From Hymenopus coronatus (taxonomy: Eukaryota > Arthropoda > Insecta > Mantodea > Hymenopodidae): 64,000 nucleotides of DNA. The stretch covers positions 23,441,001-23,505,000 of the forward strand of contig CM060882.1 of the NCBI GenBank assembly GCA_030762935.1. Direction: 5' to 3'. Position 1 is the first letter of the stretch. Each line of letters begins with the position of its first letter. The notes under the pieces are model-generated. The model worked only from the letters and a program-made list of their open reading frames with translations, ran no database searches and was not told the DNA's origin. Made by a program: the position numbers and the translations under genes. Below, piece after piece: positions 13,075 to 24,584 of the stretch.

Positions 13075-13205
13075 GAGAAATTCAATGCTATGCCGGTATG
13101 TTGCCATGGTAGCTCAGTGGTAGGGCAGCTAGAGACCAGGAGAGCCGAGGTTCAAATCCTGGCTATGGCATTGAACTTTTCAGTCTGACTCTACCTATCC
13201 ATGTG
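13075..13205 (+). repeat. tRNA-like SINE, family E
   Basis: TAGCTCAGTGGTAGGGCAG (box A) and GGTTCAAATCC (box B) at about 13150 form a tRNA-like body, bounded by the inverted TTCAATGCTATGCC and GGCATTGAA. Related copies at 44850-44955 (minus) and 58800-58900. Confidence 0.7.
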
Positions 13206-13699
13206 ATAAATGCTTACAAAAGACATTCCCAGTTCTACCACCTTATGTTGCAACATGATCCTTCCATTGTCCTGAATCACTTCTCCATGTAAGCTGTGTT
13301 CAAATCTGTGGATGCTGTGCTGGGTCAGCTACTGCAATGCTCACCGGTAACGTTTTCTTTACCAGCTGCAAACTTTTGACACCATTCTGTGACATGCTGT
13401 CAGGACATTACAGTCTCTCCATAAACCTCTACCAGCTGTTGGTGAATGCCAGCCATGGTTACCCACAGAAACCAAATAACTGACTGGATTTCGTCACAAG
13501 ACACCAACTTTCCAAACATGTCACAGTTTGTGTTTACCTTGCAGTAGCACTGTAGATGGAAGATGACTGAAACTCTGCACAGTTGCCAACCACACATATT
13601 AGAATTACTGCACATTACTAACTTCACTGTGAAAGACAAAACACCAAGAATATTGGCTTTGTAACCTTAGTTTCTTATTGGTCCTCATAGTAAACCAAA

Positions 13700-15238
13700 T
13701 CATATATGTTTTAAACTTCCTTGGGAGAGGGATTCCTCAATTTTAGGGTTAGGTTTCTTATATTACAAAGGTGAAGGGAATGCCATCAAATCAAATAGCA
13801 TTATCATAAAACTTAATGTCAATTAATGTAAGAGTTATTCAGCAACATTTTGTTCCTGAAAATTCTCATTTAAATTTTGTAGATGTTTAATTTTCCAAAA
13901 ATAGTGTGTTAAAAAGTGTATTCATTATGTAGTTTAAACAGAGCAACATATTTATTATATGTAATAGAAAACTGTCAACAATAGTTTTAATTATATTTTA
14001 GAAATTAAAATTAGAATATTTATAGGAAGTACATTTTTATGTAACATGTTTCATGTGGGATTTTTTGTTTTTCTGTTTTCTCTTGACTCATGTAGAATGA
14101 ATAAGGTAAAATAAAATGAAATGTTTTATAACATGAAAATTTGTTGCATTCTTTGTGCATGTTTGTCAGCAATTAATGACAATTGTATGAAGTTGAATGA
14201 ATGTGTGAATTTGTTTACTGGAACTAGAGGATTTGAATGAATGAATGATTTATTTCCATCATTTATTGCTACAATATTACAAAAGTAACTTACATTTGAA
14301 TAATACATTTTTAAAGTCTAGTGCATCTAACTGTTAGCTTTCCCATACTTTATTATTGCACCACTTGCCAGATTCTACATCCTTGCAGATCAGTTATTTT
14401 ATGAGATTCTGTAGTGCATCTACAAGTTAAAATATCTTTACATAACCACCTTGCCATTGAGAAAAAGGTACTTGTAACAAGGTACATACAATCATTTACA
14501 GCATCAACATTTAATTAAAATTTGTGGGCATTACATTCAAAGAGCTGAAAACCTGCTGTAGCTAGATTTTAGAATCAGACATGACATTACAGTTGTCGTG
14601 GCAATCCTGCTGTATGCATGTACCACAGTCTACTAGACAATGCTCTGAATTTATAATAAACCATCCAAGCATGTGTTTTTTTTATCATTACTTGCATTGT
14701 TACCACCAATGAACTTGGATTTAAGATGAATATGGGCCAAATGTTTTGTAGTGTAAATATTCATGAAGTGGCCTCAACTGCATCCTGAATAGCTGCCTTG
14801 TGAAGATTTTAATTATTGATTACGGCTGAAATGTTGTGATATATACATGAAAAACCAGATATTTCTTAATCAGTATCAGTAAGTAATTATTATAAATTTC
14901 TCTGAGGGGAGATTGATCTCTTAAATAATGGTTATCTCATTTTCATTTGCCTAATGTAATATTTATAATAACGTTACCTTTCTACCAATATAATTCAATA
15001 TATTATTGTCTGACATTGAAAAGTGTTGCCATGCTGCTACCAACTTATTTTCTTCCAGAGAAACTCTAGCATTTGATCTTCAGGAAAATGACCACTAGTA
15101 TAACATATTAATATAACAAAGTTTGCTTATTTTAAAAATTCAGGCTGGCATTGGAATCTTTATAATATATAACTATAAAACATTTGTTATATGCTTGTGT
15201 AATTTTATTAGTAACACAGTATTTCTTTTGATTTCTAG
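13700..15238. other. Intron before exon 2, no gene seen
   Basis: AT-rich. A GAATGAATGAATGATTTATT stretch near 14235 resembles a LINE 3' end but has no supporting reading frame. Confidence 0.4.
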
Positions 15239-15447
15239 GAAAGGAGTTCAGAATTTTGGGAAATAAATATGTATGTTGCAAATGCGGGAGAGAGTTTCTA
15301 CACAACCATAACCTCAGAATTCACATCAAAGATGCACATGGTGAAGATAGAGGTCCATTCCAGTGCTCTAAGTGCACAAGGCTGTACAAGAACAGAAGCA
15401 GTTTGCGTAGCCATATGTACCATTCTCATCGTGAACAACAACAATAA
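15239..15447 (+). CDS. Alternative 3'-terminal exon 2 of the same BTB-zinc-finger gene
   Basis: This partial CDS encodes 68 complete residues and a stop. The acceptor TTTCTAG ends at 15238 and the exon opens with GA completing a split codon (phase 1), exactly as in exon 1. Finger 1 uses C12, C15, H28 and H33; finger 2 uses C42, C45, H58 and H63, with an 8-residue linker containing Gly-Pro-Phe. The protein ends REQQQ. No methionine is needed, because the exon is entered by splicing. The second-finger helix region (N-R-S-S-L-R-S-H) is close to those of exons 1 and 3, so these exons are probably duplicates. An ATTAAA at 15603 could serve as poly(A) signal. A piggyBac transposon starts only 282 bp after the stop. 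Confidence 0.85.
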
Positions 15448-15602
15448 GTGTTTGTTTGATGGTAGCAGATATAGCAAATGGCTCACACACCAAGAAATTC
15501 AAGGAAGTATAGTGGATAACAAACCAGCATCATTTAATATTAACTACCTAATAACTCGTTTTTGCTATTGTGCCATATGTTTTCAAAATACTAATGAAAA
15601 AC

Positions 15603-15608
15603 ATTAAA
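15603..15608 (+). terminator. Candidate poly(A) signal for exon 2
   Basis: ATTAAA, the commonest variant hexamer, 155 bp after the exon 2 stop and upstream of the piggyBac insertion. Position fits a short 3' UTR that escaped the transposon. Confidence 0.3.
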
Positions 15609-15729
15609 AATGCCAGCAGTGGAAAGTGTTTTTTATGTATGTATATATTATGAAGTTTTGTTTGCACTTAACTAAATTTAAGTTTTCCTGTTATTTATAT
15701 TATGGAAACACGAACTTCCTCTGGTTTAA

Positions 15730-18674
15730 CCCTCTGCTGGTCACTGCATCCAGAAAGCACCAGCGTCTGTTTTTCGTGCACTATTTTTTGGCATTTAAAT
15801 TTGAAAGCCTGCTGCTTTCAGCACCTTTCTGTCTGACACTGTATTGTTTTTCTTTGGATAATCCATCATTATTGGAGTTACACATGTTGAGAAATTCAGC
15901 ATTGGTATCCATTTGAATTTATCCATTTCTTCTAGAATGTCTAGAATGCACAAGATGTATGATCTAATCAATCCAAGCGATATAGAATTAGCTCTCTGTT
16001 TACTTCAAGGTGATGATGAAATTGAATTTTATAGGCAAAATGCAAGTGTATAGTGATAATGCAATGAACAAGTCTTCAGTGAGGAAATGGTGCATAATTT
16101 ACGAGTAATCAAGGAAGAACCAGTATGTGAAAGACCAGAGTGGAAGTTCATCAGTCATTATGGAGGAGTTGAAAGCAAATGTTGATAAAGAAATACAGAA
16201 AAACCATTGTTTCACTTTGGACACTGTACATGATTTTTGAATGGAAAAGATTTCCCTTCATAAAGACCTCAAAGTGGCAGTGATATCTTGGCTCAGATCT
16301 TTAGTGGTGAAAGAGTACAACCTCTGCATTGAAAAACTGGTACCACATGGCATTTCATACCTTGATAGTAATGACAATTACGTTGAAAAATAAAGTAAGG
16401 TACTGTAACTTTGCAAATGAATTTTTGTGTTGATAACTTTCATTTTTATTTAGTTATGTCAAATCGGCTGCCACTTTCTGGTTGGACCTCATAATTTTCT
16501 AACTGATTGCCAGGTGTTATTTTTGAAGTATGTGATGCCAAAAATGTACTTGATTGCTGAAATCTGTTTGTAACTAATGAATGTTGGCTAGAATTGTCCT
16601 GCGCATAAATCAATATATAGAATCTTTAAAAAGCAAATTTCAAAGGGAAAGAGATGCAAAGCTGACTGATATTACTAAATTAAAGGCATTTTTAGGTATT
16701 TTATAGTTTGCTGGTATTTTAAGGAAATAGAATTATGCTAGAGGTACTCTGTGGTCCAGATGGCAATAGAGTTAAAAATTATCAGCTTGTAATCTGAGAT
16801 TCAATTTCCTTCTTCATTGTCTCTGATTTGATGACAAAATTACAAGAAAAAATTTGGACAGCTCCAGCAATTCATGGAGTATTTTCATCATTTGTTGAAA
16901 ACTATAAGATTCTCATGGAGCTTATACAATGATTGATGAAAAGTTTCAGGCCTATTGTGGAAAATGTAGATTTAAGAAGCTCATCTTGGCATTAAAATAT
17001 TTGCTGTTATTGTCATAATTGGGAAATTTGTGCAGGTAAGCAACCTGAAGAACCTTTTTCTATAAGTACAACACCTGCATAAGGCTTTAAGCTATTGGCC
17101 AAACCTTTCATTAATAATGGCTGCAATATAGGGTCATTAAATTATAAGGTAAACCCTCTTACAGCCTCTCTCCTCTGCACGAGAGATCTGAAATTCACGG
17201 GAAAGTGGCGCCAGCAAAGGCACACTGGAGTCCTTATCTTCAATAAATGCTGAAAATACTGACCATCTGCTCCCAAACAGGCTGTATAGCAAGTTAAAGA
17301 TGTTCTTGCTCATTCACCTGAGCTCAAAAGCAAAAATCCCTGTGTAATCTACAGAAACTTAGTGATGCCATAATGCAAGAAATCACAAGGATTCCTGCTG
17401 CTAAGCTTAGACGAGCGAGTGAGAATATTTTCGTTAATTGTGCTGCTTATATGTGAGCAGTAGGTCAATATTTCCATAATTTATCTTAAAAGATGTATTT
17501 TGCCGCACCTTTGCTGGCATCTTTTCCTGGCGACTCTTATCTCTCACACAGTAGAGAGAGGCCATGACAGAGGTTACCTTATAATTTAACGACCCTGTAG
17601 AACCTCTGGCAACTGGCTTACACTTATGAACTAAGAGTTGATTTGAAGAAAAAGAATTTGTCATATGTTGGGACAGTATTAAAGAATAAAAGATGTTTGC
17701 CAGCTGAGCTATTGAACACAGGGAAATTAAGTCATCAATTTTTTACTTCAATGTACATGTTATTCTGGTTTCTTACGTTCCTCAGAAAAGTGTAAATGTG
17801 CTCAGAGTTTCAAGTATGCATAAAAATGACTCAGTTGATGACCGCACCAGACATTCTATAACAAGGCAAGTGGAGTGGACACTTTGGATAAGGTGTGTGC
17901 AATATACAACATGACAAGAAACAAGAAGTTGACCATTAGTTTGTTTTTTTTGTTTGTTTGTTTGTTTGTTTTTTAGTTAAATATAGCTGGCGTAAAAACC
18001 TTGTCTGATAAACCAGTACCTAAAGAGCCTTTTATGGCAGGAGTACTTACTTATCCAGTAAAACTCATAGAAAACTGCAGTTGAAGTTCCAAAAATACCA
18101 ATGTGACTCTCAAGATACACAGGAAGAAACAGCAGATTTCTTCCAACTCTTTCTAAGAAGAAATGCTGAGACACAAAGCAAGCTTGTTAAGCCAAAGAGG
18201 ATCTCAGGACATGGCATAATTTCAAGAAGTATAAAATATAGTTTTGCTTGGAACATGGAATAATGATATGCTATGAGAGGTTTGCAAGCTTGGACTTGGA
18301 GAAATAGAACAGATTAAGAAATCAGAAAGGAATGAAAAAAGAAATGTTATTACTAAAATTTTATGTATTATATTTTGATGTAATTAGTTGTGTTTTTTTC
18401 TTTCATTAAATATATTAACAAATCTATTGCATTTTCTGTTAATTTGATAATATGAAATTTGTTTGTTTATTTTGTTTAGTCTAGTATAACTATACTACTA
18501 GAATAAAAAAAAATATTCTGTTAAAACAGCTGTACTACCAGTGAGAAATAAAATAAAAAAGCTAGAAGTGGATTATAAAAAAATTTTGAATTACAATCAC
18601 ACAAAACAGTAAAATTAGTTTAAAGACTATTGGCACCTTATAAATACCAAGATTAGAGTATGACCAGCATAGGG
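15730..18674 (+). mobile_element. piggyBac-family transposon, near complete, inactivated
   Basis: Terminal inverted repeats CCCTCTGCTGGTCA (15730-15743) and TGACCAGCATAGGG (18661-18674) are flanked by TTAA (15726-15729, 18675-18678), the piggyBac target site. The plus-strand interior reads, with many stops and frame breaks, as a piggyBac transposase: an acidic N-terminus near 15980, YARGTLW near 16738, MIDEKFQAYCGKCRFK near 16930, LSYVGTVLKNKR near 17655, and FYNKASGVDTLDKVCAIYN near 17852-17910. About 2.9 kb, of which 469 bp is a later insert. The decay makes it a fossil. It lies 282 bp behind exon 2. Confidence 0.9.
17129..17597. mobile_element. TA-flanked foldback MITE inserted in the piggyBac gene
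   Basis: Left arm AGGGTCATTAAATTATAAGG and right arm CCTTATAATTTAACGACCCT; arms of roughly 100 bp match with differences. TA at 17127-17128 and 17598-17599 fits a Tc1/mariner-type target duplication. Removing it brings the two transposase halves together around the block before the LSYVGT motif. Confidence 0.75.
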
Positions 18675-18896
18675 TTAAATAAAACTTCTCTGAAATCATT
18701 GTTTGCTTTTCTCTCTAGAATGCATTGCTTTTGACAGCATCATTTCTGTATTTGCTTGAATACTTCAAGCTCTTAGTTTCATAATCACAAATCAGTTGGA
18801 TTATTAAGGAAACATTCTTTAGTTTAGCTTTGCAACATTATGCCCCTTGGGGAAGCATGATTCTGTGATGATTTGGAAAAACAGCATACAAAACAT

Positions 18897-19419
18897 TGGG
18901 TGTTCATTTTTATCCATGTTTTCCGATGTAAGAAATCTCATCATCAATGGCATCACTGTTGATGTGAGTTTATCCACTATCCCCCTTGTGACAGATTTTT
19001 TATTTAATGTAATGCCATCCTAATGAACTGACTAGAATACCTTCTCTAGCGGCAAGTGTTCATACCTTATGGTTTGGGGTAAACTTCATATCTTAGCAGT
19101 AATATAGATATATTTATACATCTTTCCTCACTTGACACCAGAACGATAACACTTAACCACAGTCACAAGGTGTGTCATGTTCTTATTCAGCTTGTCAACA
19201 AATAACAGAGCAACTTTTGAATGTTATTCATTACTGCAGCTGGTGTGGGATGGCTGGTTGTATTAGCAATGCAACCACATCCAGAGCTCTGTGTTCTCTT
19301 TTGTAAACCGTCACTATTCTTTCTATGTAGAGGGTAGAGATCAATGTAGACTCACCAGTCAACTATGCCATTATTCTTGCTGTTGTTGCACAGGAAATTA
19401 CAATTAAAATGAACACCCA
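18897..19419. mobile_element. Non-autonomous element with TGGGTGTTCATTTT ends
   Basis: Exact 14-bp inverted termini TGGGTGTTCATTTT (18897) and AAAATGAACACCCA (19406-19419), 523 bp overall. No open frame and no clear target duplication, so superfamily unknown. Confidence 0.55.
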
Positions 19420-20165
19420 GTATATATTTCTGTTGAAGAAATAAAGGTATTCTTTGATGTGTAAATTTGAAATATATGTTCAGAATATATCTCCAGCATT
19501 CACACAAGGATCACAGCATTTTTGTGAGGAAAAGATAGCTGTTGTAAGCATATGTAAAGGAATGTCTAAAATTGGCCATCCAATGGTAACAATGTCAAGC
19601 TGTGGACTGTAGAAACAGTATTATTGTAAACAGTATACAAATATACCTATTAGTGCATTGGGTATGTAGAACAATCTTTACATGAGTTACCCATTTCCAA
19701 ATCTCATTAGCTTCATAATCAAAATTCTTAACAGCTTTTCATTGTTTTTAGCAGCTTTAAAACGTGTTTCCATTCCTGATCATTTTTCTTAAAAGCAAAA
19801 TTTCTGAAGCTATTTTCATAAAATATTTTTTTCTAAAAACATTTATTCCTAAAAAGAAGATAATATTAAAGTAATAGTGCATTAAGAGAAGATAATATTC
19901 TCATATTGCAAGGAGATGTGAGTTCTATTTTGTGTATGCCTGCAAAAATAAGCAGGCCACACCAAGCCACAGAATAACCATAGGCTCCTGTTGTTTCAAT
20001 AATTAATCTGATGTTAGTCTTAGTAATTAGAACAATTAGATACAATATTAATTAATAATTAGAAGTGCAGTAAATCCAAATGATCAAACAAATTAAGTTA
20101 ATCAGTGAGTGTATGAAGGTCATGAAAAGTCACGAGAACCTATTTTTATGAATCTATTTTTATTT
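19420..20165. other. Intronic interval, no gene seen
   Basis: AT-rich; one near-palindromic AATTAATAATTAG region near 20050 and a short GC-richer stretch near 19940. Nothing recognised. Confidence 0.3.
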
Positions 20166-20169
20166 TTTA

Positions 20170-20830
20170 GCAAACCATGTACATCATCTTAATCTACAGA
20201 CTCTTCAGTTCTTTTTTCAACATGGTATCCATTTCTTTGCATACATGTTTTTCAATGTGTGGGAAGTTTGAAAATACCTTTGCAACAGAAGTCCATTCTG
20301 GCTGCCTGAAGACACTGATGCACAATTTCAGTTTCCTCCAGCATCCAGTTTGTACTAATAGCGATGGAACAGTTTTCATTACCTGTTAGAATACTTTGGT
20401 TTTAGAGCTGGAAAGTTTGCCTCCTTAGCAATGGCACAAATCTTTAATCGGGTATTAAAATGTGTTAGAGGATTAGAAAACTGCTGGCATTAGTATGTAT
20501 GATCTTATAATTGATGAGAAATTACTTTGTGATTGACATTCATGTTGCCATATTTACTTGCTGTTCGACTGCAACTTCACATGTTCCATTGCTTCCTCTA
20601 AAATGCCTTCCTTCCATGCATTTTCTATCACATTTCTAATATGTTGAACTACTTTTCCCCATTTCTCACTAGTTACCTCATATATTCTTTTCAACATTGG
20701 ATCCTGTACTTCATTAAACATAAAAGTTTTATCATTTCAGCTAACTTAACCTCAATTATTTTATCACAGTTGTAAGACATTTTCAAATCACAGTATCACT
20801 CATAGTAGTTCTAGGATGAGAACAAGAGCA
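20170..20830 (-). pseudogene. Possible mobile-element protein relic (minus strand)
   Basis: Two minus-strand reading pieces look protein-like: 20194-20379 (61 residues, contains SVFRQPEWTSVAKVFSN) and about 20560-20740 (KWGKVVQHIRNVIENAW, reminiscent of C-termini of DDE-type transposases). Family not identified. Confidence 0.3.
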
Positions 20831-21224
20831 ATGTCCGCCCTATATTAAAGGTACTAATGATTATAAACGTAAATCCTTACAGAATCACTTCTAATAGAAT
20901 GAAATCAAACATGATCAGTTATGCATGAGAACACACGCCTAAATTTCCACTGAACCCATAGGTGTTACAATGCCAATGACATGATGTCTCTGATGGTTAT
21001 GCATTCCTACATATGATTGGTCAGCAACCTGACGAGCCCCTACCAGCAGACGACACACCCCACAAGTGTCAATCACAAGGAAATTTCTCACCGACCTTAG
21101 TAAAGCTTTTGACTAATTACTACATGGTATTATTTTGCACAAATTAATGATTTCTATAGTAAAAAGTAAGGAAGTTACCTTAATTGCATCTTTATCTTTC
21201 AAATAGGTAACAGTTTGTGCAAGT

Positions 21225-21400
21225 AAATGAGGTCTACTAAGATAATCAACATAGATAATCCTCAGGCTTCCATTTTGGGCCCATTCTTATTTATAATTTC
21301 TATAAATGATATATCAGTTACTATAACTGATAGAATAATTTCTTATGCTGATGATACCACAATTTTCAAGGCATATCGGTTTAAATAGTATCAAAAGGTG
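21225..21400 (+). mobile_element. LINE reverse-transcriptase fragment
   Basis: Reads [18 protein letters not shown] and, about 20 residues later, the catalytic YADDTT motif of non-LTR reverse transcriptases. Only the core is left. Confidence 0.8.
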
Positions 21401-22139
21401 GAATTTCCCAGCATTAGGAAATTAGGTTAACTGTTACTAAACTTAATGCTGTGACATAGATAACAAAATCACCTCCCATCTCTGTTCAGTTGGTTGGTAT
21501 GTGCAGACCTGTCATGAGACCACGTTTTACCTGTAGTCAGTGACCCATGGTTATATTTATAATGGTTTAAGGGTATCCAACTTGAAGCTAACAGAATGCC
21601 TTAGCCTACTCAAAAAAAAAAATTATCTTCATTTCAAAATATCTGAAGAATGCTATTGGTAATGGTTCTTCTCTGAGCTTTGTGACCTTTGGTCAATGTT
21701 GGTCCTAAGTCACAAACTATTTGATAACCTCACCTTTGAATCATTTACTGCACCACAGTATAACTTATTGCAATTTCACTCACAGTGACATGTTTGTCTT
21801 CTATAGTGAACTCATCAACTTTTTGCTTGTTGTATACCAAGGAGGCAGTTTGAGAGTGATTGCTACAAGACTAGTTTTGAATGCTTGTGTTCCCATCTTT
21901 GAAGTATTTCACCCATCTTATTATACTGAGGGCACCCACACATATCTGTATATGCATACTAAAGTCTGGGATAAATTTCATTAGGAGCTTTTTCCTCTTT
22001 AAGATATATTTACACATTGGAAATGGTAATACAATACTTTGTTCAACATTCTCAATTTTTCCATACATTCAACTGAATTATTTCAGATTTATCGTTTTGA
22101 TTCATATCTTTAGTTTTGCGAATTCATTCACTATGTTGC

Positions 22140-22530
22140 TTTTAGCACCAACTAGTATACCACTTGTTATTCGGTGAGCATTTGGTAGCAATTGCAGTGG
22201 ATCCCATTTCACATTGAATTAAAAGGAAATGAAGAAGCTGTTAGTTTGGCAAAAAAGGGAACAAAAATATTAAATACAAAAAAACAATCTGTTGCAACAT
22301 TCGGAAAAATATGCAACAGGAAAGTCTAGCACACCATCTACCCCGGATGAAAATTCTAAATTCACCGAACTGCATCCTGTGTCAAGAAGATGCCATCCAA
22401 AGCTGGGACATCTTAGTACATGCTCTGTACTCAGCAATTTGGGAACAAATCAAATGGACAACTGTATTGGGAAGCCAGGAAGCTAATGACAATTGTTCTC
22501 AACATACTGAGCATTAGACTAAATAAATAA
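22140..22530 (+). mobile_element. LINE 3' fragment: RNase H end and zinc-knuckle-like C-terminus
   Basis: About 22195-22260 reads LQWIPSHIELKGNEEAVSLA, the last block of a retroelement RNase H. At 22330-22400 follows MKILNSPNCILCQED..H, the C-terminal Cys/His region of Jockey/R1-type LINEs. The (TAAA)n tail near 22515-22535 marks the 3' end. Confidence 0.75.
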
Positions 22531-22539
22531 ATAAACATT

Positions 22540-23620
22540 TTCAATTTTTTGATTTTGGTGTCGTATAATAGCACATGCTTTCAAAAATGGATAGTTTATA
22601 TGACATTTCTAACCAGAAGTGGATTTAAGTTATAATTTTGTACCACACTGTACTGCTACTCTGAGCACATTGTTGAAATTTCATTTCACTAAATCTCTGT
22701 TCTAAAATTTTCAACATTTTTACCACTTTAAATCACAAAACAGTAGTCATAAAACTAAGCTACATATATAATATATACCGACTTCATATATAATTTTGAA
22801 GCTTATCAACCAGGGAATGACATGAACCTACATCTGTTGCATTAATCTAAGATTTAAAACAAAAATCCTAGTCATTTTAAATCAAAATCCGTTTGGTAAA
22901 AATCTTATATTGACTTTAAAAGCTCTTAACATTTTAAATACTGCTTTATTTGAAATATTTAGGGTTCATATCACTGTACATGCTCAAAGAAACAAATGGG
23001 TGTATTGACGTCTGAAATATTTATAGTTTTATAGATGATGCTACATTGTTTTAAAAAAGATGTGACATTTTCAATTTTAGATTTTTTTAGGTTGTCAGAC
23101 ATTTTTAATTTTTTATACTGTCAAAGTGTCTAATTTACCAAACACCAAAAGGTTTTAAAAAGATTATACTAAAATATAGATTTCTCATCCCAATGTTATA
23201 TGTACCTTAGCAAAGAATATAATGGCAGCATGTTGTCAAAATTAAACATGAATGTTGACTTTTTGTAAATATTGCCTATGGTCACATGACAGATGCTATT
23301 TATGTCAGCAGTTGACAGTGTGTCAACACATAGTGTAAAGTTTGAGCTAATGCAATGCAGTGAATTATATTAAATTTTAGATTTGCAATTTGAACAAAGG
23401 GTTCCTCATGACTTTATATATGTCTGTATGTCTTTATTCACCGTTGGAAATTTTACAATTTCATGATTTCGTCAGGAATACAAACTACAAACTACATATC
23501 ACAACACTGCGTTTCTCCATTCCTCCCTCAGTATTTACCCCAATATTCCATGCTGTACCACCTAATTTTACTAACAATTCTTGGCCGCTCATTTACTCCA
23601 TTATTAGAATAAAAATATTA
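22540..23620. other. AT-rich intron, no gene seen
   Basis: No protein, tRNA-like box pair or terminal repeat recognised. Confidence 0.35.
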
Positions 23621-23624
23621 GGAA

Positions 23625-24373
23625 GTTAGTTTCATATAAGTGGAAGGGAACTAGGCCAAAGCATTAGTCAAATGTTTTAAAAGTGTCCCTATGAGATTGT
23701 CACTGAAATTTCTTTTCTTTGCTTGGACAGGAGTAAAACAAACAAAAGAAATGGACAACTTCCTTTCGTATTTTAAAACTGAAAACAATAACTAGTAATA
23801 TCTCACAAATGGCTAGCTGCACAACAGAAATGTTTAGGAGATAAATTGTGAGCTCTTTGGCAAGATCTACTTTTTTTTCTGCAGTAAGATATTGTATATC
23901 TCTTCTAGTTTACCAGTTAGGCAAAAGTCATTCCGGCACTTCTGAGTCTGTTCCCAGAAATTCAAGGTGTACATTTCATTTTTCATGTAAATATCTTTAA
24001 TGTAAGGCATTTTAACCAAAATCATTAGAACAATTTTTTAGAAAATCAAAATTTTCCATGTAAAGGATAATTTAGAGTATAAGAATTTTCTTGAAAATCT
24101 TTGTCACAGTCTTGGGAGCTATTAAACTTAAATGCTAAGTTGGTATTTAATGAATTTTTCATTTTTGAGTTATCCCGTCTACACACACACACGCGCGCGC
24201 GCGCCCACCTGCAAGCACGCACAAGCCTTTTTCTAAAAATTCTCTTATCATTATTTTTTGATTCAGGGGTCCTCAAATATGTATTTCCAGTGAAATCTTG
24301 TATCAAATTCTTGGGTGAAATACAATACCTTTTCTATCTATTATGTACATTGTACATATGTGCCAGAGAAAGT
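23625..24373 (-). repeat. REP1 copy 7
   Basis: Minus copy ending CCAGAGAAAGTAAAAA; its internal repeat tract has become (CA)n(CG)n at 24181-24204. Confidence 0.75.
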
Positions 24374-24422
24374 AAAAAGTGTTGTTCAGAAATTCTATTT
24401 AGTAAGCGTGGATTAGGAAAAA

Positions 24423-24568
24423 GGTGGTGCCATAATAAGTGGTTAGACCTCCTGCCTCTCTTGGCTTCTTCATTCTGTGACTAAATGTTGTGACTTCTCG
24501 GAGGCTTCTGACCCTAGGCACCAAGTGTAACTCATCCATAAAGGGAGAATAAGCGACTATGTTAAGAA
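24423..24568 (+). repeat. tRNA-derived SINE, family B, internally deleted
   Basis: Head GGTGGTGCCATAATAAGTGG and tail GAGAATAAGCGACTATG match the copy at 11798 with most of the body missing. Exact 13-bp duplication GGATTAGGAAAAA at 24410-24422 and 24569-24581. Confidence 0.85.
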
Positions 24569-24584
24569 GGATTAGGAAAAATGA

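Larger units (their letters stand above)
12190..13640 (-). mobile_element. Mariner-like transposase relic, interrupted
   Basis: On the minus strand, 13400-13639 encodes the N-terminal helix-turn-helix part (ending IHQQLVEVYGETVMS), 12400-12650 a DETWIHRYTLSSKR block, and 12207-12400 the PPYSPDLAPCDFHIFPHLKEH block typical of DD34D mariners. Frames are broken and the asparagine-rich HDNARPH block is altered. A foldback/SINE insert at about 12780-13205 splits it. Not functional. Flanked on the left by the family B SINE. Confidence 0.8.

Noticed and set aside
13100..13170. Functional tRNA gene
   Set aside because: Box A and B are present but the arms do not close into a full cloverleaf by eye, and related copies at 44850 and 58800 have the same non-tRNA flanks, so it is a SINE head.
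22311..22517. CxxC motif (NCILCQED) as another host zinc-finger exon
   Set aside because: It follows an RNase H block and ends in (TAAA)n, so it is the C-terminus of a LINE; finger spacing differs from the exon array.
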